From G963663615 sp963663615 (GTDB taxonomy: Bacteria; Bacteroidota; Ignavibacteria; Ignavibacteriales; Melioribacteraceae): DNA of 64,000 bases. How positions within the stretch are numbered: position 1 is the first letter of the stretch; each line of letters starts with the position of its first letter. Made by a program: the position numbers and the translations under genes. The notes under the pieces were generated by a model. The model was not told the origin of the DNA. It saw only the letters and a program-made list of their open reading frames with translations, and made no database searches. The stretch lies in assembly GCA_963663615.1 (NCBI GenBank), contig OY760517.1, forward strand, positions 2,108,001-2,172,000, written 5' to 3'. This document shows positions 17,092 to 26,479 of the stretch, in pieces.

Positions 17092-18705
17092 TCAGAAGTT
17101 TATTTTTTCAACTTTTTTATTTTTTGTAATGTATTTAACCTTTCTGAAAACTGCATCGTATGGTGCATCTCCAGCTCTGTTTTTACGCATCGTTGCTTCC
17201 ATATCAACTTCGCGGGTTTCAAGTGTTACCCTGTTACCCCACAAATATTCAAGTCCTATCATTGTATTGGCAATATAATCCGAAAATAACTCCTTGCCTT
17301 CAAAAACATGGGTTAAATCAAGGTCGCCGTTAAAATTTGCCTTAAATTTAATTACAGGCGGATGATATAAACTATCGAGTAACATCTGCTTATAATCCTT
17401 CGCCTTTTTACTTTTAACGTAATATTCTTTAACTCTCTTATCTTTATTTATTCTCTGTCCAATTACCATCAGGTTATGTTTATCAACAAACTCCTGGTTT
17501 GTAAACTGGTTAAGAAAAGTGAAGTCGTTATAATTTTCTCGAATATGGAAAATAAAATCTCTTCCCTTATCTGTTTTCTTATCAAAATCCTTTCTTTCCT
17601 CTTCATTAAAAAGTCTGAAATACTCGGTAGAATATTTACCTTTATCCATGGCTTCTTCAATAAACATAAATAACCGCCAGCCAATTGCATAGGGATTAAG
17701 TCCAACCTTGGGTAAGGAGGTAACCTTGGCATTAACTCTAGCAAATGCAACTTCATTACCCTTTATACGATCATCATTCATGAAAAGTTTTTCATGCCAG
17801 TAACTAGCCCAGCCTTCGTTCATAGTCTTTGTACGAATCTGAGGTGAAAAGTAGAGAGATGTATCTCTTACAATGGAAAGAATTGTCTTCATCCACTTGT
17901 TTTCTTCCTTGTTGATATATGGACTTTCTTCCATTATAAACTGCATTAAATCTAATTCATCGCTTTTACTTTTTGTTTTTCTGTATTCATCAAATAGTGA
18001 CTGGAATTCAGGATTTTTAATACTAACCGATTTAAAGAACTGATTCTCACCGTCCGACTTTTCAAGTGCATTATTGTACTTGTTAATTTCTTCAAGAAAC
18101 TCGGAATTACCCGGTTTAATACTATCCTGTAAAAAATGATTAAAGTAATAATCAGCACGAGGAGAAAGTTGAGTTTCAGGTAAGTTAACCTCATCATTCA
18201 AATCACGATAATACCCAACAAGGTTATCCAGACTGCGTGCAAACTCAATTACATAGTCAACCTGCCTTCCCTTGGTAGCTCTAAGCCGGGCAATCATTCT
18301 TTTTTCAGTAAGGGCTTTCTCCTTAAAATCATATTCCCAAGTTTTCTGGAAAAACTTGTTGTTCTGGAAAAAGTCAATATGTGCTATAACATGATAAAAG
18401 ATCATTACATTTAGCCAATCCGGGTTATTGTCATTATAAAATGAAATTGCCGGACGCGTATTGATAACAGTTTCATAGGGATTGTGTGGATAAGCATCGT
18501 ACTCACCCTTACCACGCAAAACCTGAACATCCTGCAGCCAGAAATCGTACAGGGTAGGAATCATATTCTTGGGGCTAAGTTCAAGCATGTCGGCATTAGT
18601 AACAATATACTCAAGCGTTTCCTTGTCGAAATTTAATCCGGCATCCCAGGCACGCTCCTTGCACCCTTCCATGATCTTCTTGGTATGTTGATCAATTAAC
18701 TGCAT
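17092..18705 (-). CDS. spoVR: SpoVR family protein
   Basis: 537 residues, close to the family's usual about 500. Conserved blocks are ENPYE-type HNPYETVINTRPA near residue 73, MNEGWASYWHEKL near 308 and GLNPYAIGWRLF near 347. In B. subtilis SpoVR affects the spore cortex; in non-sporulating bacteria (YcgB in E. coli) its function is unknown, but it is nearly always linked to prkA and yeaH. It sits 1 bp after yeaH and 5 bp before prkA2, so the four genes are surely co-transcribed. Nothing else suggests sporulation in this window, so a general starvation/stress role is the better inference. Confidence 0.92.
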   Translation of the reverse strand: MQLIDQHTKKIMEGCKERAWDAGLNFDKETLEYIVTNADMLELSPKNMIPTLYDFWLQDVQVLRGKGEYDAYPHNPYETVINTRPAISFYNDNNPDWLNVMIFYHVIAHIDFFQNNKFFQKTWEYDFKEKALTEKRMIARLRATKGRQVDYVIEFARSLDNLVGYYRDLNDEVNLPETQLSPRADYYFNHFLQDSIKPGNSEFLEEINKYNNALEKSDGENQFFKSVSIKNPEFQSLFDEYRKTKSKSDELDLMQFIMEESPYINKEENKWMKTILSIVRDTSLYFSPQIRTKTMNEGWASYWHEKLFMNDDRIKGNEVAFARVNAKVTSLPKVGLNPYAIGWRLFMFIEEAMDKGKYSTEYFRLFNEEERKDFDKKTDKGRDFIFHIRENYNDFTFLNQFTNQEFVDKHNLMVIGQRINKDKRVKEYYVKSKKAKDYKQMLLDSLYHPPVIKFKANFNGDLDLTHVFEGKELFSDYIANTMIGLEYLWGNRVTLETREVDMEATMRKNRAGDAPYDAVFRKVKYITKNKKVEKINF

Positions 18706-18706
18706 A

Positions 18707-20044
18707 TTACGGACTTATAATGTTTTTAATTCCCTGAACTAATCTTTCTTCCGTTGCTTCATCTGCCTTAAAGGAATCCATATGAAACAAATCTCTTTTC
18801 TCTTCAAGTATGCCTGACTTTTTAATATATCTTTCCATGGTGCTTTCGTTACGGCGTGTATATGTATTTTCGGCAATGGTTAAACCAACACGACTTGCAT
18901 ACCCAAATATTTTATTGAGCTCTTTAAGTGTCTTTTCACCATTGCTTTCCCAATCATCACCATCCGTACCATGAAAAACATAAATATTATATGCACTGGC
19001 AAGATTTTCTTCTTCCACTATTTTATTAACAAGCTTAAATGCAGAAGAAACATCCGTACCTCCAGCAACATTTTTGTTATAGTAGGTATAAAAATCAGGT
19101 ACTTCCTCAGCTTCGGTATCATGAACAATAAACCGGCTTATTACCTGACGGTTGTATTGATATACTAACCAACTGTTAATGTAAACATGTAACGTAACAA
19201 CCGCTTCTGTTGGTTTTCCATGCATTGAGCCGGAATAATCCCTAACAAAAAAGACTACTGCCTGACTTTCATAATCTTTTTCCTTTGAGAGTATTTTATA
19301 TATATTATCTGCCGGATTAATCAGCATTTTGGTTGTATCAACCTTGCCATCAGTACCTAATCTGCCAAGAGCCATATTGGTACCAATAATTCTTTTAAGG
19401 GTAGATTTTTTATCGAGTATTTGTCCATGACCACGATTTTTGTCTGTTAAATCATACGTATATTTTGTTAGCGAGGTTTTTTTACCCTTATCCTGAATAT
19501 TAGGCAATTCAAACTGTTCGGTTAACACACGTCCAACTTCATAAGCATCAGCACCAGTGCCATGCTCACCAGCTTCACCCTGCCCAGCACCTACACCTTC
19601 ACCTCCGCCAGGTCTAAGGGGTTGTTCACCAATAACCTCACCTTCACCCTCTTCACCAGTTCCTCCGGTAGAAGGTCCTTCATCCTGCTTCGGTTCATTA
19701 GTCCAGTGGTAAAATTTTTCCTCGGTAGTTGTTGGTATTACAACCGTTTGATCCTTTCCACCTTCGGAAGGCTTCATAATTTTACCGAGTTTAATCTTGC
19801 GCGGAAATCCATCCTTTTCGCGTAACTTGTCTTTCGCCAAAAGCTTATCAAGATCATATATTCTTGAAGTCATAGAGCCCGCACTTGATAGCTGGCTAAA
19901 AACCTTACTATCCGAAAAATCATAAAACTCAGGATACGTTTTCAACCCCATATCATAAAACTCCTTAAGAGTAAAAATCTTTAACTCCTTGAAGCTATCA
20001 ACAAGCTTGTCGCTATCCGTTATTTTCTTTTCATCGTTTTTCAT
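18707..20044 (-). CDS. yeaH: YeaH/DUF444 von Willebrand A-domain protein
   Basis: 445 residues. An N-terminal helical part is followed by a Gly/Glu-rich low-complexity linker (about 124-165) and the DUF444 vWA domain. The metal-ion site is intact: VRDYSGSMHG (DxSxS near residue 272), GGTDVSS (the Thr) and FHGTDGDDW (the second Asp). YeaH acts together with the YeaG/PrkA kinase in enteric bacteria during nitrogen starvation and stationary phase. AAA+/vWA pairs generally work as chaperone-type remodelling couples, and two PrkA proteins in this operon could share or compete for this one partner. It lies 2 bp after prkA1. Confidence 0.92.
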   Translation of the reverse strand: MKNDEKKITDSDKLVDSFKELKIFTLKEFYDMGLKTYPEFYDFSDSKVFSQLSSAGSMTSRIYDLDKLLAKDKLREKDGFPRKIKLGKIMKPSEGGKDQTVVIPTTTEEKFYHWTNEPKQDEGPSTGGTGEEGEGEVIGEQPLRPGGGEGVGAGQGEAGEHGTGADAYEVGRVLTEQFELPNIQDKGKKTSLTKYTYDLTDKNRGHGQILDKKSTLKRIIGTNMALGRLGTDGKVDTTKMLINPADNIYKILSKEKDYESQAVVFFVRDYSGSMHGKPTEAVVTLHVYINSWLVYQYNRQVISRFIVHDTEAEEVPDFYTYYNKNVAGGTDVSSAFKLVNKIVEEENLASAYNIYVFHGTDGDDWESNGEKTLKELNKIFGYASRVGLTIAENTYTRRNESTMERYIKKSGILEEKRDLFHMDSFKADEATEERLVQGIKNIISP

Positions 20045-20046
20045 TT

Positions 20047-22104
20047 TTAAGTCTGATGGTCTTGTGTACAGAAAAACTCAATAGTTTTTTCGGAACAGGT
20101 TTTACAATAACCAAGTTTGTTGGTCATAGTATCAACAATCCTGTTATACAGCTTTTCGTTATCTTCGTTTGTACGGTTAGCCAAAGCACCAACCAAACCA
20201 CCGGCAGAAGCAATATCGGAATTTAACCTCGTATCAGTAACTGCTTTTACAAGATCAACATTATCCATAAAGTCATAATTCTTTTCAGTCTGCAACTTCT
20301 GTGCATAAATTTTTCTAATCTGACTTCTAAATGATTCCTTTTGTTCGCTGGTTTTCATTTCAAGTTCATTTTCAACCGCATTTACAAAACGCTCATCAAT
20401 TTTAATTGGTTGTGTTTTTCCAGTCTGCGGATCTCTATATGTAATAATTTTATCAGCACCAATATCACTACGTCCCATTCCTACAATCATATTAACATAC
20501 ATCATTACATCTTTCTTGATTGCAGCGGGTTCATCCATAAAGGCATTAAACATTTCTGTTCTAATCCGCTTACGGTATAACGATTTGGCAATTTTCAAAT
20601 CTTCAAAATATTTTGCTCTTTCCGAGTTATCCTGAACATAGTCAAGTATAATATCCTGAGCCGCTTTAAAAGCATCAAGAGTAAACATACACTTGCCTTC
20701 ATTCACTTCCGGGAAACTTCTTAAGGTGTTTATCATTCTTGCCAAGTCTCGCTGACCCAATCCCTTCTGACCAAATCGTTTTGTTATATCGGATTCATGT
20801 TCAAGAGCATCAACTATTTCAGCAAGAGCCTTCATACTCTTTTCACCAGCAACCTCACCTGCTGCAAGTTTCATCATCTCAACAGGAGTAAGTTTGTCTT
20901 CAACTCTTGGTAAACGACTTAGAGTAACTATAACAGATAAAGTATAAATCAGATTTGGATCAATATGCAGCGTTTCACCACTAAAAGTAGTTTTTACACC
21001 ACTACCAAGTGCATACTTTGTTAAATTTTCCTGAAGCTTGTAATTTGTATTATGAGATACATAACAAAACTTACAACGGTCAAGTATAGGTTTTTCCTCA
21101 CCATTGGTACGATAATTCTGAACATCCACATTATTACTGGTTGCAATAATAAATGTATCTATTGGCCACTTGAACGCATCTATTTCGATAACCCTGTTTT
21201 GTACAACCCCAAGGTAAATTTTCATAAGGTCAGTTTTATTCTTGAATATCTCATCGGCAAAATGAATACCCCCACCGCCTACACGGGCAAGTGCACCACG
21301 CCTAAGATCGAATCTGTAAGGGTTATTTGAGTTCGTTATATGCAATAACCTCTGAATACTCTCTTCACCAACAAGGTCAACCCCGGAACTTGTAAGCTTA
21401 TCCTTGGCTGGATACTTACCAGTTATTGTACCAAGCGTTGATGATACAGGTATCTTTACCACACTAATATGCTCAAGAACTTTCTCGTAATCACCACCGT
21501 AAAAGGCTAACAAGTCATGAAGTATAAATTCCGTATCAGCACCAAGCGGACGGTAATTTTCATACATTGTTTCAATCTTGTCTTCCTTGAAACCAAGGTC
21601 TTCAAATAGCTTAAGGGATTTTGCCTCTTCACCAAATAAATTCATTGCAAGAATTACCGGATCTTCATAAGTCTGTGACTCAATAACCCTTATGTTACCG
21701 TATCCTTCAAGCTCGGCAGGTAATTCAAAGCGGTAAGTATATTTATTGTTTTCGGGGATATTTACAAAATCACGATACATTGATGACAAATAATCAACAA
21801 AGAATGTTTTACCATTACCAGGTTCACCAGCAAGTACAAATGCCATTTCTTTGCTTTCACCACCCTCTGCAGCATCCTTTACAAATGCCACAAAGTTATT
21901 GATTACATCATATAAACCAATAATATGCTTCTTACCTGTACGAAATTTCATAAAATCGTAGGTAGTTCTTCCGTTAACTATTATCTTGTCAATCTGACCA
22001 ATATCATCAAATATCATTCGGGCAAGAGCCTGAAAAACATTTTCAAACTGGTGTTCGCCCTTATTTAATTCTTCAAGATATGTTCTTAGATGTCTGGTGC
22101 TCAT
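20047..22104 (-). CDS. prkA: Serine protein kinase PrkA (YeaG-like AAA+ protein)
   Basis: 685 residues and the first gene of the operon. The PrkA AAA+ domain has Walker A LAGEPGNGKTFFVDYL near residue 89 and the typical block GGGGIHFADEIFKN, then IDTFIIATSNN. The C-terminal region carries RYLG-type kinase-domain features and ends with a CKTC...FFC..DH cluster that looks like a small zinc site. PrkA phosphorylates unknown substrates and has also been reported to have protease activity in B. subtilis. A GGGGG-rich ribosome site precedes the ATG. A promoter should lie in 22105-22289, where I see only weak candidates. Confidence 0.92.
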   Translation of the reverse strand: MSTRHLRTYLEELNKGEHQFENVFQALARMIFDDIGQIDKIIVNGRTTYDFMKFRTGKKHIIGLYDVINNFVAFVKDAAEGGESKEMAFVLAGEPGNGKTFFVDYLSSMYRDFVNIPENNKYTYRFELPAELEGYGNIRVIESQTYEDPVILAMNLFGEEAKSLKLFEDLGFKEDKIETMYENYRPLGADTEFILHDLLAFYGGDYEKVLEHISVVKIPVSSTLGTITGKYPAKDKLTSSGVDLVGEESIQRLLHITNSNNPYRFDLRRGALARVGGGGIHFADEIFKNKTDLMKIYLGVVQNRVIEIDAFKWPIDTFIIATSNNVDVQNYRTNGEEKPILDRCKFCYVSHNTNYKLQENLTKYALGSGVKTTFSGETLHIDPNLIYTLSVIVTLSRLPRVEDKLTPVEMMKLAAGEVAGEKSMKALAEIVDALEHESDITKRFGQKGLGQRDLARMINTLRSFPEVNEGKCMFTLDAFKAAQDIILDYVQDNSERAKYFEDLKIAKSLYRKRIRTEMFNAFMDEPAAIKKDVMMYVNMIVGMGRSDIGADKIITYRDPQTGKTQPIKIDERFVNAVENELEMKTSEQKESFRSQIRKIYAQKLQTEKNYDFMDNVDLVKAVTDTRLNSDIASAGGLVGALANRTNEDNEKLYNRIVDTMTNKLGYCKTCSEKTIEFFCTQDHQT

Positions 22105-22289
22105 TTGAACCCCCGAATATTCTGGTTTTTGTCGTCTTTGTTAATAGTATCGGCAATAACATCAATTTTTTAAGTTAGAACCATCCATTTTTAGGATAAC
22201 AATTATTTGCCTTCTCAACAATAAATTAAATTGTCAATAACTATTCAATGCAAAAACCAGTGGGTTGGTTCAAATTTACACCATATATT

Positions 22290-24014
22290 TTATTTGGTAA
22301 AAATTATTTTTCCGAAATATTCAGGTTGATATGGTGGGTGTGTTCGCATCTTCGACCAATCACTCTGAACATATTCAGCCTGTTGCCTGTGCCTGCGTGC
22401 ATTAAAAGCCCATGCTACTCCCTCTTCAGGCATAACAGTATCAATTTCCTTTAATGGAATAATAAATTCTGCAACCCAATTATTATCATTTATTTTGGTA
22501 GCTGCTTCATATTTAAAGCTGTACCTCCCCTTGGGACCACTATCCAAACGGGTACCTTTTGCATTTATCATAATCCGGTAATAAGTCTTCTGATCATTTT
22601 TAGGATCAAAAAATAACTCTATATCATCATCACCAAAAACCAATGGCAAATCCCCGTATGCGGATAATGACATACCAGCAGGATTGGGTTCATCCATTTT
22701 TGCAGCTACATACAAATTTGTATTATCATACAAAATGCTGATATAGGTCTGATCTTCAGCTGGAGTTTCACTCATATCCTTTTCAAAATTAGTTATTACG
22801 GTTGCCTTATTCCATTCATCCTCATCCAAAATGCCATCAGCAGTTATTGAACCGCTAATTTTAACTACCTTACCAATCGGAGGAACGAACAAACCGTAGT
22901 TATAATCAGTAACAATTGTATAGCCATTATCCAGTTTCAGTGGTGATGAAATATTGCAGTACGGCATTTTATCACGTTTTGGTAATTTATCCGGAATCGT
23001 GAGCGAATACTGCACCTTCACAGTATCATTTGCTTTTGTGTTCACAACCTTTACAGGTTCGGCAAAAGTCCAATCGCTATTATCAACCATCCATTTTAGA
23101 GTATAGGTTCTTTGTACCGGAGCATTATTAATAACTTCCAGCCAACCGCTCTTTTTCTTTTCAGTTATATCAGTTTTACTTAAATGAATTGTTTTTTCAG
23201 GATTATAGTATTTACCATATTTCTCACGGGCATTTTCTTCTACAATATCGTACCTGTAAAATTCACCATCAGAGAAAACTGTATATTTTACATCATCACC
23301 AAAACAATTTACAATCATAAACTGATGCCCCTTACCAGTAAGGAAATGGTCATTAGCACCAATATTACCTGAAGTATTCAAACAAAAATACTCAATACCA
23401 TCTATTTTCTTGTTAAGATACATGTGATAGTGTCCGGTAAATACAGCCTTAACATTATATTTTGTTAGCTCTTTATGTATTTCATCCCATCCTGAATTTT
23501 CCTTAAGAAACTCGGGTGAGTGCATTGAGATAAAAATATTAAGATTATTAGAAGTATTTTTGAGCTCATCAACAAGCCATTTTTTTTGAACAGCAGAAAG
23601 TTTATAAAAATTTGAAGCATCAGCAAACTGGTTCAATACAATAATTTTGGCGTTACCATTTATATAACTATAATTAAATCTGTTAGCACCCCAAACTTCC
23701 CTGTAAGCATCATGAATCTCTTTTGTTGTAAGATCGTGGTTACCCGGAGTAGGTAAAAAATCACATTTAAGTGGAGAAATTTGTTTTTTGAATCTCTTCC
23801 ATTGTTTTTGTGCAGCTTTAATATCATACGTGTAACCATGTATCATATCACCAACATGTAAAACAAAATCCGGGTAAAGCTTTGCCGTTTGTTTAACAGC
23901 TTCTTCAAATACTTCAGGATTCTGAAATTGCGAATCACCCCAAACCACAAACATCGTACGGTTGCCAGCAAACAACGAAATATTTAATACAACAAATAAC
24001 AACAGTAATCTCAT
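22290..24014 (-). CDS. Secreted metallophosphoesterase with C-terminal CBM9-like domain
   Basis: 574 residues from the ATG at 24014, which has GGAGAG just upstream; an in-frame TTG four codons earlier overlaps that site and is less likely. Residues 1-17 form a signal peptide (MRLLLLFVVLNISLFAG). The calcineurin-like phosphoesterase domain shows VWGDSQ, HVGDMIHG, PGNHD and FTGHYHMY, the metal ligands of the family. After a linker, residues about 385-574 form a CBM9-like sugar-binding domain (GSITADGILDEDEWNKA is the typical opening). The enzyme probably cleaves phosphoesters in exported or environmental substrates. It is preceded by a 113-bp gap and seems to be a single-gene unit. Confidence 0.88.
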   Translation of the reverse strand: MRLLLLFVVLNISLFAGNRTMFVVWGDSQFQNPEVFEEAVKQTAKLYPDFVLHVGDMIHGYTYDIKAAQKQWKRFKKQISPLKCDFLPTPGNHDLTTKEIHDAYREVWGANRFNYSYINGNAKIIVLNQFADASNFYKLSAVQKKWLVDELKNTSNNLNIFISMHSPEFLKENSGWDEIHKELTKYNVKAVFTGHYHMYLNKKIDGIEYFCLNTSGNIGANDHFLTGKGHQFMIVNCFGDDVKYTVFSDGEFYRYDIVEENAREKYGKYYNPEKTIHLSKTDITEKKKSGWLEVINNAPVQRTYTLKWMVDNSDWTFAEPVKVVNTKANDTVKVQYSLTIPDKLPKRDKMPYCNISSPLKLDNGYTIVTDYNYGLFVPPIGKVVKISGSITADGILDEDEWNKATVITNFEKDMSETPAEDQTYISILYDNTNLYVAAKMDEPNPAGMSLSAYGDLPLVFGDDDIELFFDPKNDQKTYYRIMINAKGTRLDSGPKGRYSFKYEAATKINDNNWVAEFIIPLKEIDTVMPEEGVAWAFNARRHRQQAEYVQSDWSKMRTHPPYQPEYFGKIIFTK

Positions 24015-24127
24015 TACGCTCTCCAAATATGATATTTCAACTATTGAAATAACGTAATTATTTCATACTCCGTTCAAGTAATTAGTGTTAAATATTCCGG
24101 GAAATACTTAACAATCATTGCAGAAAA

Positions 24128-25150
24128 TCAGGAATTGTTGTTTTTACGGAAGAATGATTTATCAATATCCAGAATTTTATTGTGAGAAGAAAATTTTTCA
24201 AGTTTGGCAAGAAAACCTTTATCGTGGTTACCGTAAGTAAATTCATTTAGCTTTATACGATTATATGAATTATCTTGCACAGAATTAACAAACTTATCAA
24301 CCTCAAAAATTATACTATCCGAATTTTTGTTTTCGCACTCTATAACCTTCAAATTCATTACTCTGGTAGTAAGTTGCCTAAAATCAAAACTATATTCACC
24401 ATCTTCATTAATCTCTATTCTATAAAACCCTTTGGGCTCGTTTCTTTCGGCTAAAGCGGTTCGCTCAATTGAGCCGCAATAAATAACAGGCACAGCAACC
24501 TTATTACCCTCCAAATCATATTTCAGTACCTGTGCCCTGTGAATATGTCCGGCAAATACATAATTAAAATGATCAGGTATATCATTTATTCGTATAACGT
24601 CTTCGCTATTTCTGAATGTATAATTTTGGACTCCAACCTTTGCACCTTCAACTGCATGGTGCAGACAAAGAATCTGATGATTAGCATCTTCGAATTTACT
24701 CAATTCCTTTTTTATCTGATTAAACTCATTACGTACATCACCCCTGTAAAATGGAAATCCGCTAAACACTATACGCCTGCCATACAAGTTAAAGCGATAT
24801 GATACAGGTCTGTCAAAAAATAAAATATTAGGATGCATGTCAAATAATGACATTTCAATAAAAGAGCGTTCATGATTACCCGGTACTATCAGCACTATAA
24901 TATTCTGCCTGGCAGCTCTTTTTAATAGCTCAAATGCTTTTTCAATAACATTAGAACTAACTTTTGAGCGAAAAAACAGATCCCCTCCATGAACAAGAAA
25001 ATCAGCTTTCCATTCAATAGCTTCATTTATTACATTCTCAAAATTATCAAAAAAATCATCACCTCTGGTTGGTTTTCTATTCCTCTTCGTGATAGGATAA
25101 TCCAAGCCAAGATGAGAATCTGAAAAAAAAACTATTTTTATTTTTCCCAT
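24128..25150 (-). CDS. SbcD-like metallophosphoesterase / DNA repair exonuclease
   Basis: 340 residues. Metallophosphoesterase motifs are VFFSDSHLG (start), HGGDLFF, PGNHE, CLHHAVEG and FAGHIHRAQV, i.e. all five ligand motifs in SbcD/Mre11 order. A capping region follows GSIERTA, as in SbcD. No sbcC partner is adjacent, which is unusual for SbcD itself, so it may be a stand-alone exonuclease of the YkuE/YhaO group. Cytoplasmic: no signal peptide. The gene starts 139 bp from the divergent histidine kinase. Confidence 0.8.
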   Translation of the reverse strand: MGKIKIVFFSDSHLGLDYPITKRNRKPTRGDDFFDNFENVINEAIEWKADFLVHGGDLFFRSKVSSNVIEKAFELLKRAARQNIIVLIVPGNHERSFIEMSLFDMHPNILFFDRPVSYRFNLYGRRIVFSGFPFYRGDVRNEFNQIKKELSKFEDANHQILCLHHAVEGAKVGVQNYTFRNSEDVIRINDIPDHFNYVFAGHIHRAQVLKYDLEGNKVAVPVIYCGSIERTALAERNEPKGFYRIEINEDGEYSFDFRQLTTRVMNLKVIECENKNSDSIIFEVDKFVNSVQDNSYNRIKLNEFTYGNHDKGFLAKLEKFSSHNKILDIDKSFFRKNNNS

Positions 25151-25289
25151 TTTAAAAATGATATTTCAGTTATTATAAAAATATTCGATATTATAGAGTT
25201 AAAATTACAATTTTTGACAGACATCCATCTTAAATTCAGTAAATTCTAATCGATTATCTATTAGTAAAATTATTTTGTTGGAATACCAC

Positions 25290-26429
25290 ATGAAAAAGTT
25301 AACACATATTCTTTTGTTTGTTCTCATTTTACCAATGTTATCGTTCGCACAAGACTCAGTTAAAACTTTACCATTCCTGGAAGATCCTACAATATCACTC
25401 ATCATTATGAACTTGCTGGTTGCTGCTATAGTAGTAATTATTTTACTATCTTTAAAAGTAAGAAAAAGACCTGTAAAAAAAGTATTTGTTGGTGATCAGG
25501 AATTCACAAAATTACTTAAAGACTACAAATCCTTAAAAAATGAATATGATGAACTAAAGGCGACATATGCTCAGGATAAGTCTGATATTGAAAAATTAAG
25601 CTACAAGATAAAAAGTCTTGAAAAAGCAAACGTTGAACTTGCCGAGCAAAAAGAAAAAATGCTCGAAAACCAAAACAGTTTGCTTGATCTCCAAAAACAA
25701 AAAGAAGACTTGTTCGCCATTGCAATCCACGATATTAAAAACCCGATAAGTGCCATAAAGGGTTATGTTCAACTTCTGGAAGATTACGACCTGAATGCAA
25801 CAGAACAGCAGGAAATTGTAAAACACCTCGTATCCTCCACTGACAGGATACTTGACCTTGCATACGAAATGAACAAGGTTGTGGTAGAACGCGAAAAGAA
25901 AGAAGAAAGCGAAGCTGAGTTTGTTGAAGAAGAAAAAAGCACCAACATTTATGATGTGATAAAATCCGTTGTAAGCCAAAACCAGGCTTATGCAGATACC
26001 AAGAAAATTATGTTGAACAATAACTCTTCTCCTAAAACACCAAAAGCCTTTATTAGCTTTACAAAACTTGAGGAAGTTTTATTCAACCTTATAAACAATG
26101 CGATCAAATACTCACCTGAAAATACGGTAGTACAGGTAAAATCATATTTTAACCGCGAGAACATTACAATTGAAGTTGTTGATAATGGTGTAGGTTTACC
26201 AAAAGAAGACCTTAAAAGTGCCTTTACAAAAGGTGGAATACTTTCTGCAAAACCAACCGGTGGTGAAAAATCAACGGGACTTGGTTTATGGATTGTGAAG
26301 AAAATTGTAGAAGAGCATAACGGAAAGGTTTGGGTAGATAGTAAACTTCATATTGGTTCAACATTTGGCTTTCAGATACCACATGACGGCAACGTAGATG
26401 ATTTAATACATAAATCGGATGAAGATTAA
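25290..26429 (+). CDS. Membrane sensor histidine kinase
   Basis: 379 residues from the ATG at 25290; an earlier in-frame TTG gives five extra residues and lacks a ribosome site. An N-terminal signal-like helix (1-20) and one membrane helix (about 35-55) are followed by a coiled coil (about 70-140). The HisKA domain has phospho-acceptor His147 in AIAIHDIKNPISAIKGY. The ATPase domain has NLINNAIKYSP (N box), VVDNGVGL (G1) and STGLGLWIVKK (G2). There is almost no periplasmic sensor region, so it likely senses through the membrane or the coiled coil. No response regulator is adjacent. A shared terminator separates it from convergent pfk. Confidence 0.9.
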   Translation: MKKLTHILLFVLILPMLSFAQDSVKTLPFLEDPTISLIIMNLLVAAIVVIILLSLKVRKRPVKKVFVGDQEFTKLLKDYKSLKNEYDELKATYAQDKSDIEKLSYKIKSLEKANVELAEQKEKMLENQNSLLDLQKQKEDLFAIAIHDIKNPISAIKGYVQLLEDYDLNATEQQEIVKHLVSSTDRILDLAYEMNKVVVEREKKEESEAEFVEEEKSTNIYDVIKSVVSQNQAYADTKKIMLNNNSSPKTPKAFISFTKLEEVLFNLINNAIKYSPENTVVQVKSYFNRENITIEVVDNGVGLPKEDLKSAFTKGGILSAKPTGGEKSTGLGLWIVKKIVEEHNGKVWVDSKLHIGSTFGFQIPHDGNVDDLIHKSDED

Positions 26430-26433
26430 AAAA

Positions 26434-26454
26434 AGCCTCGCAAAATGCGAGGCT
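26434..26454. terminator. Bidirectional terminator between histidine kinase and pfk
   Basis: AGCCTCGCA / TGCGAGGCT with a 3-nt loop. On the minus strand (end of pfk) it is followed by seven T; on the plus strand (end of the kinase) it is preceded by an A-run and followed by CAATTTTAT. It can serve both convergent genes. Confidence 0.9.
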
Positions 26455-26479
26455 CAATTTTATAATAAATCAGTATTTT

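Noticed and set aside
22248..22454. Plus-strand ORF at the end of the secreted phosphoesterase gene
   Set aside because: Antisense to the CBM9-like domain; shadow.
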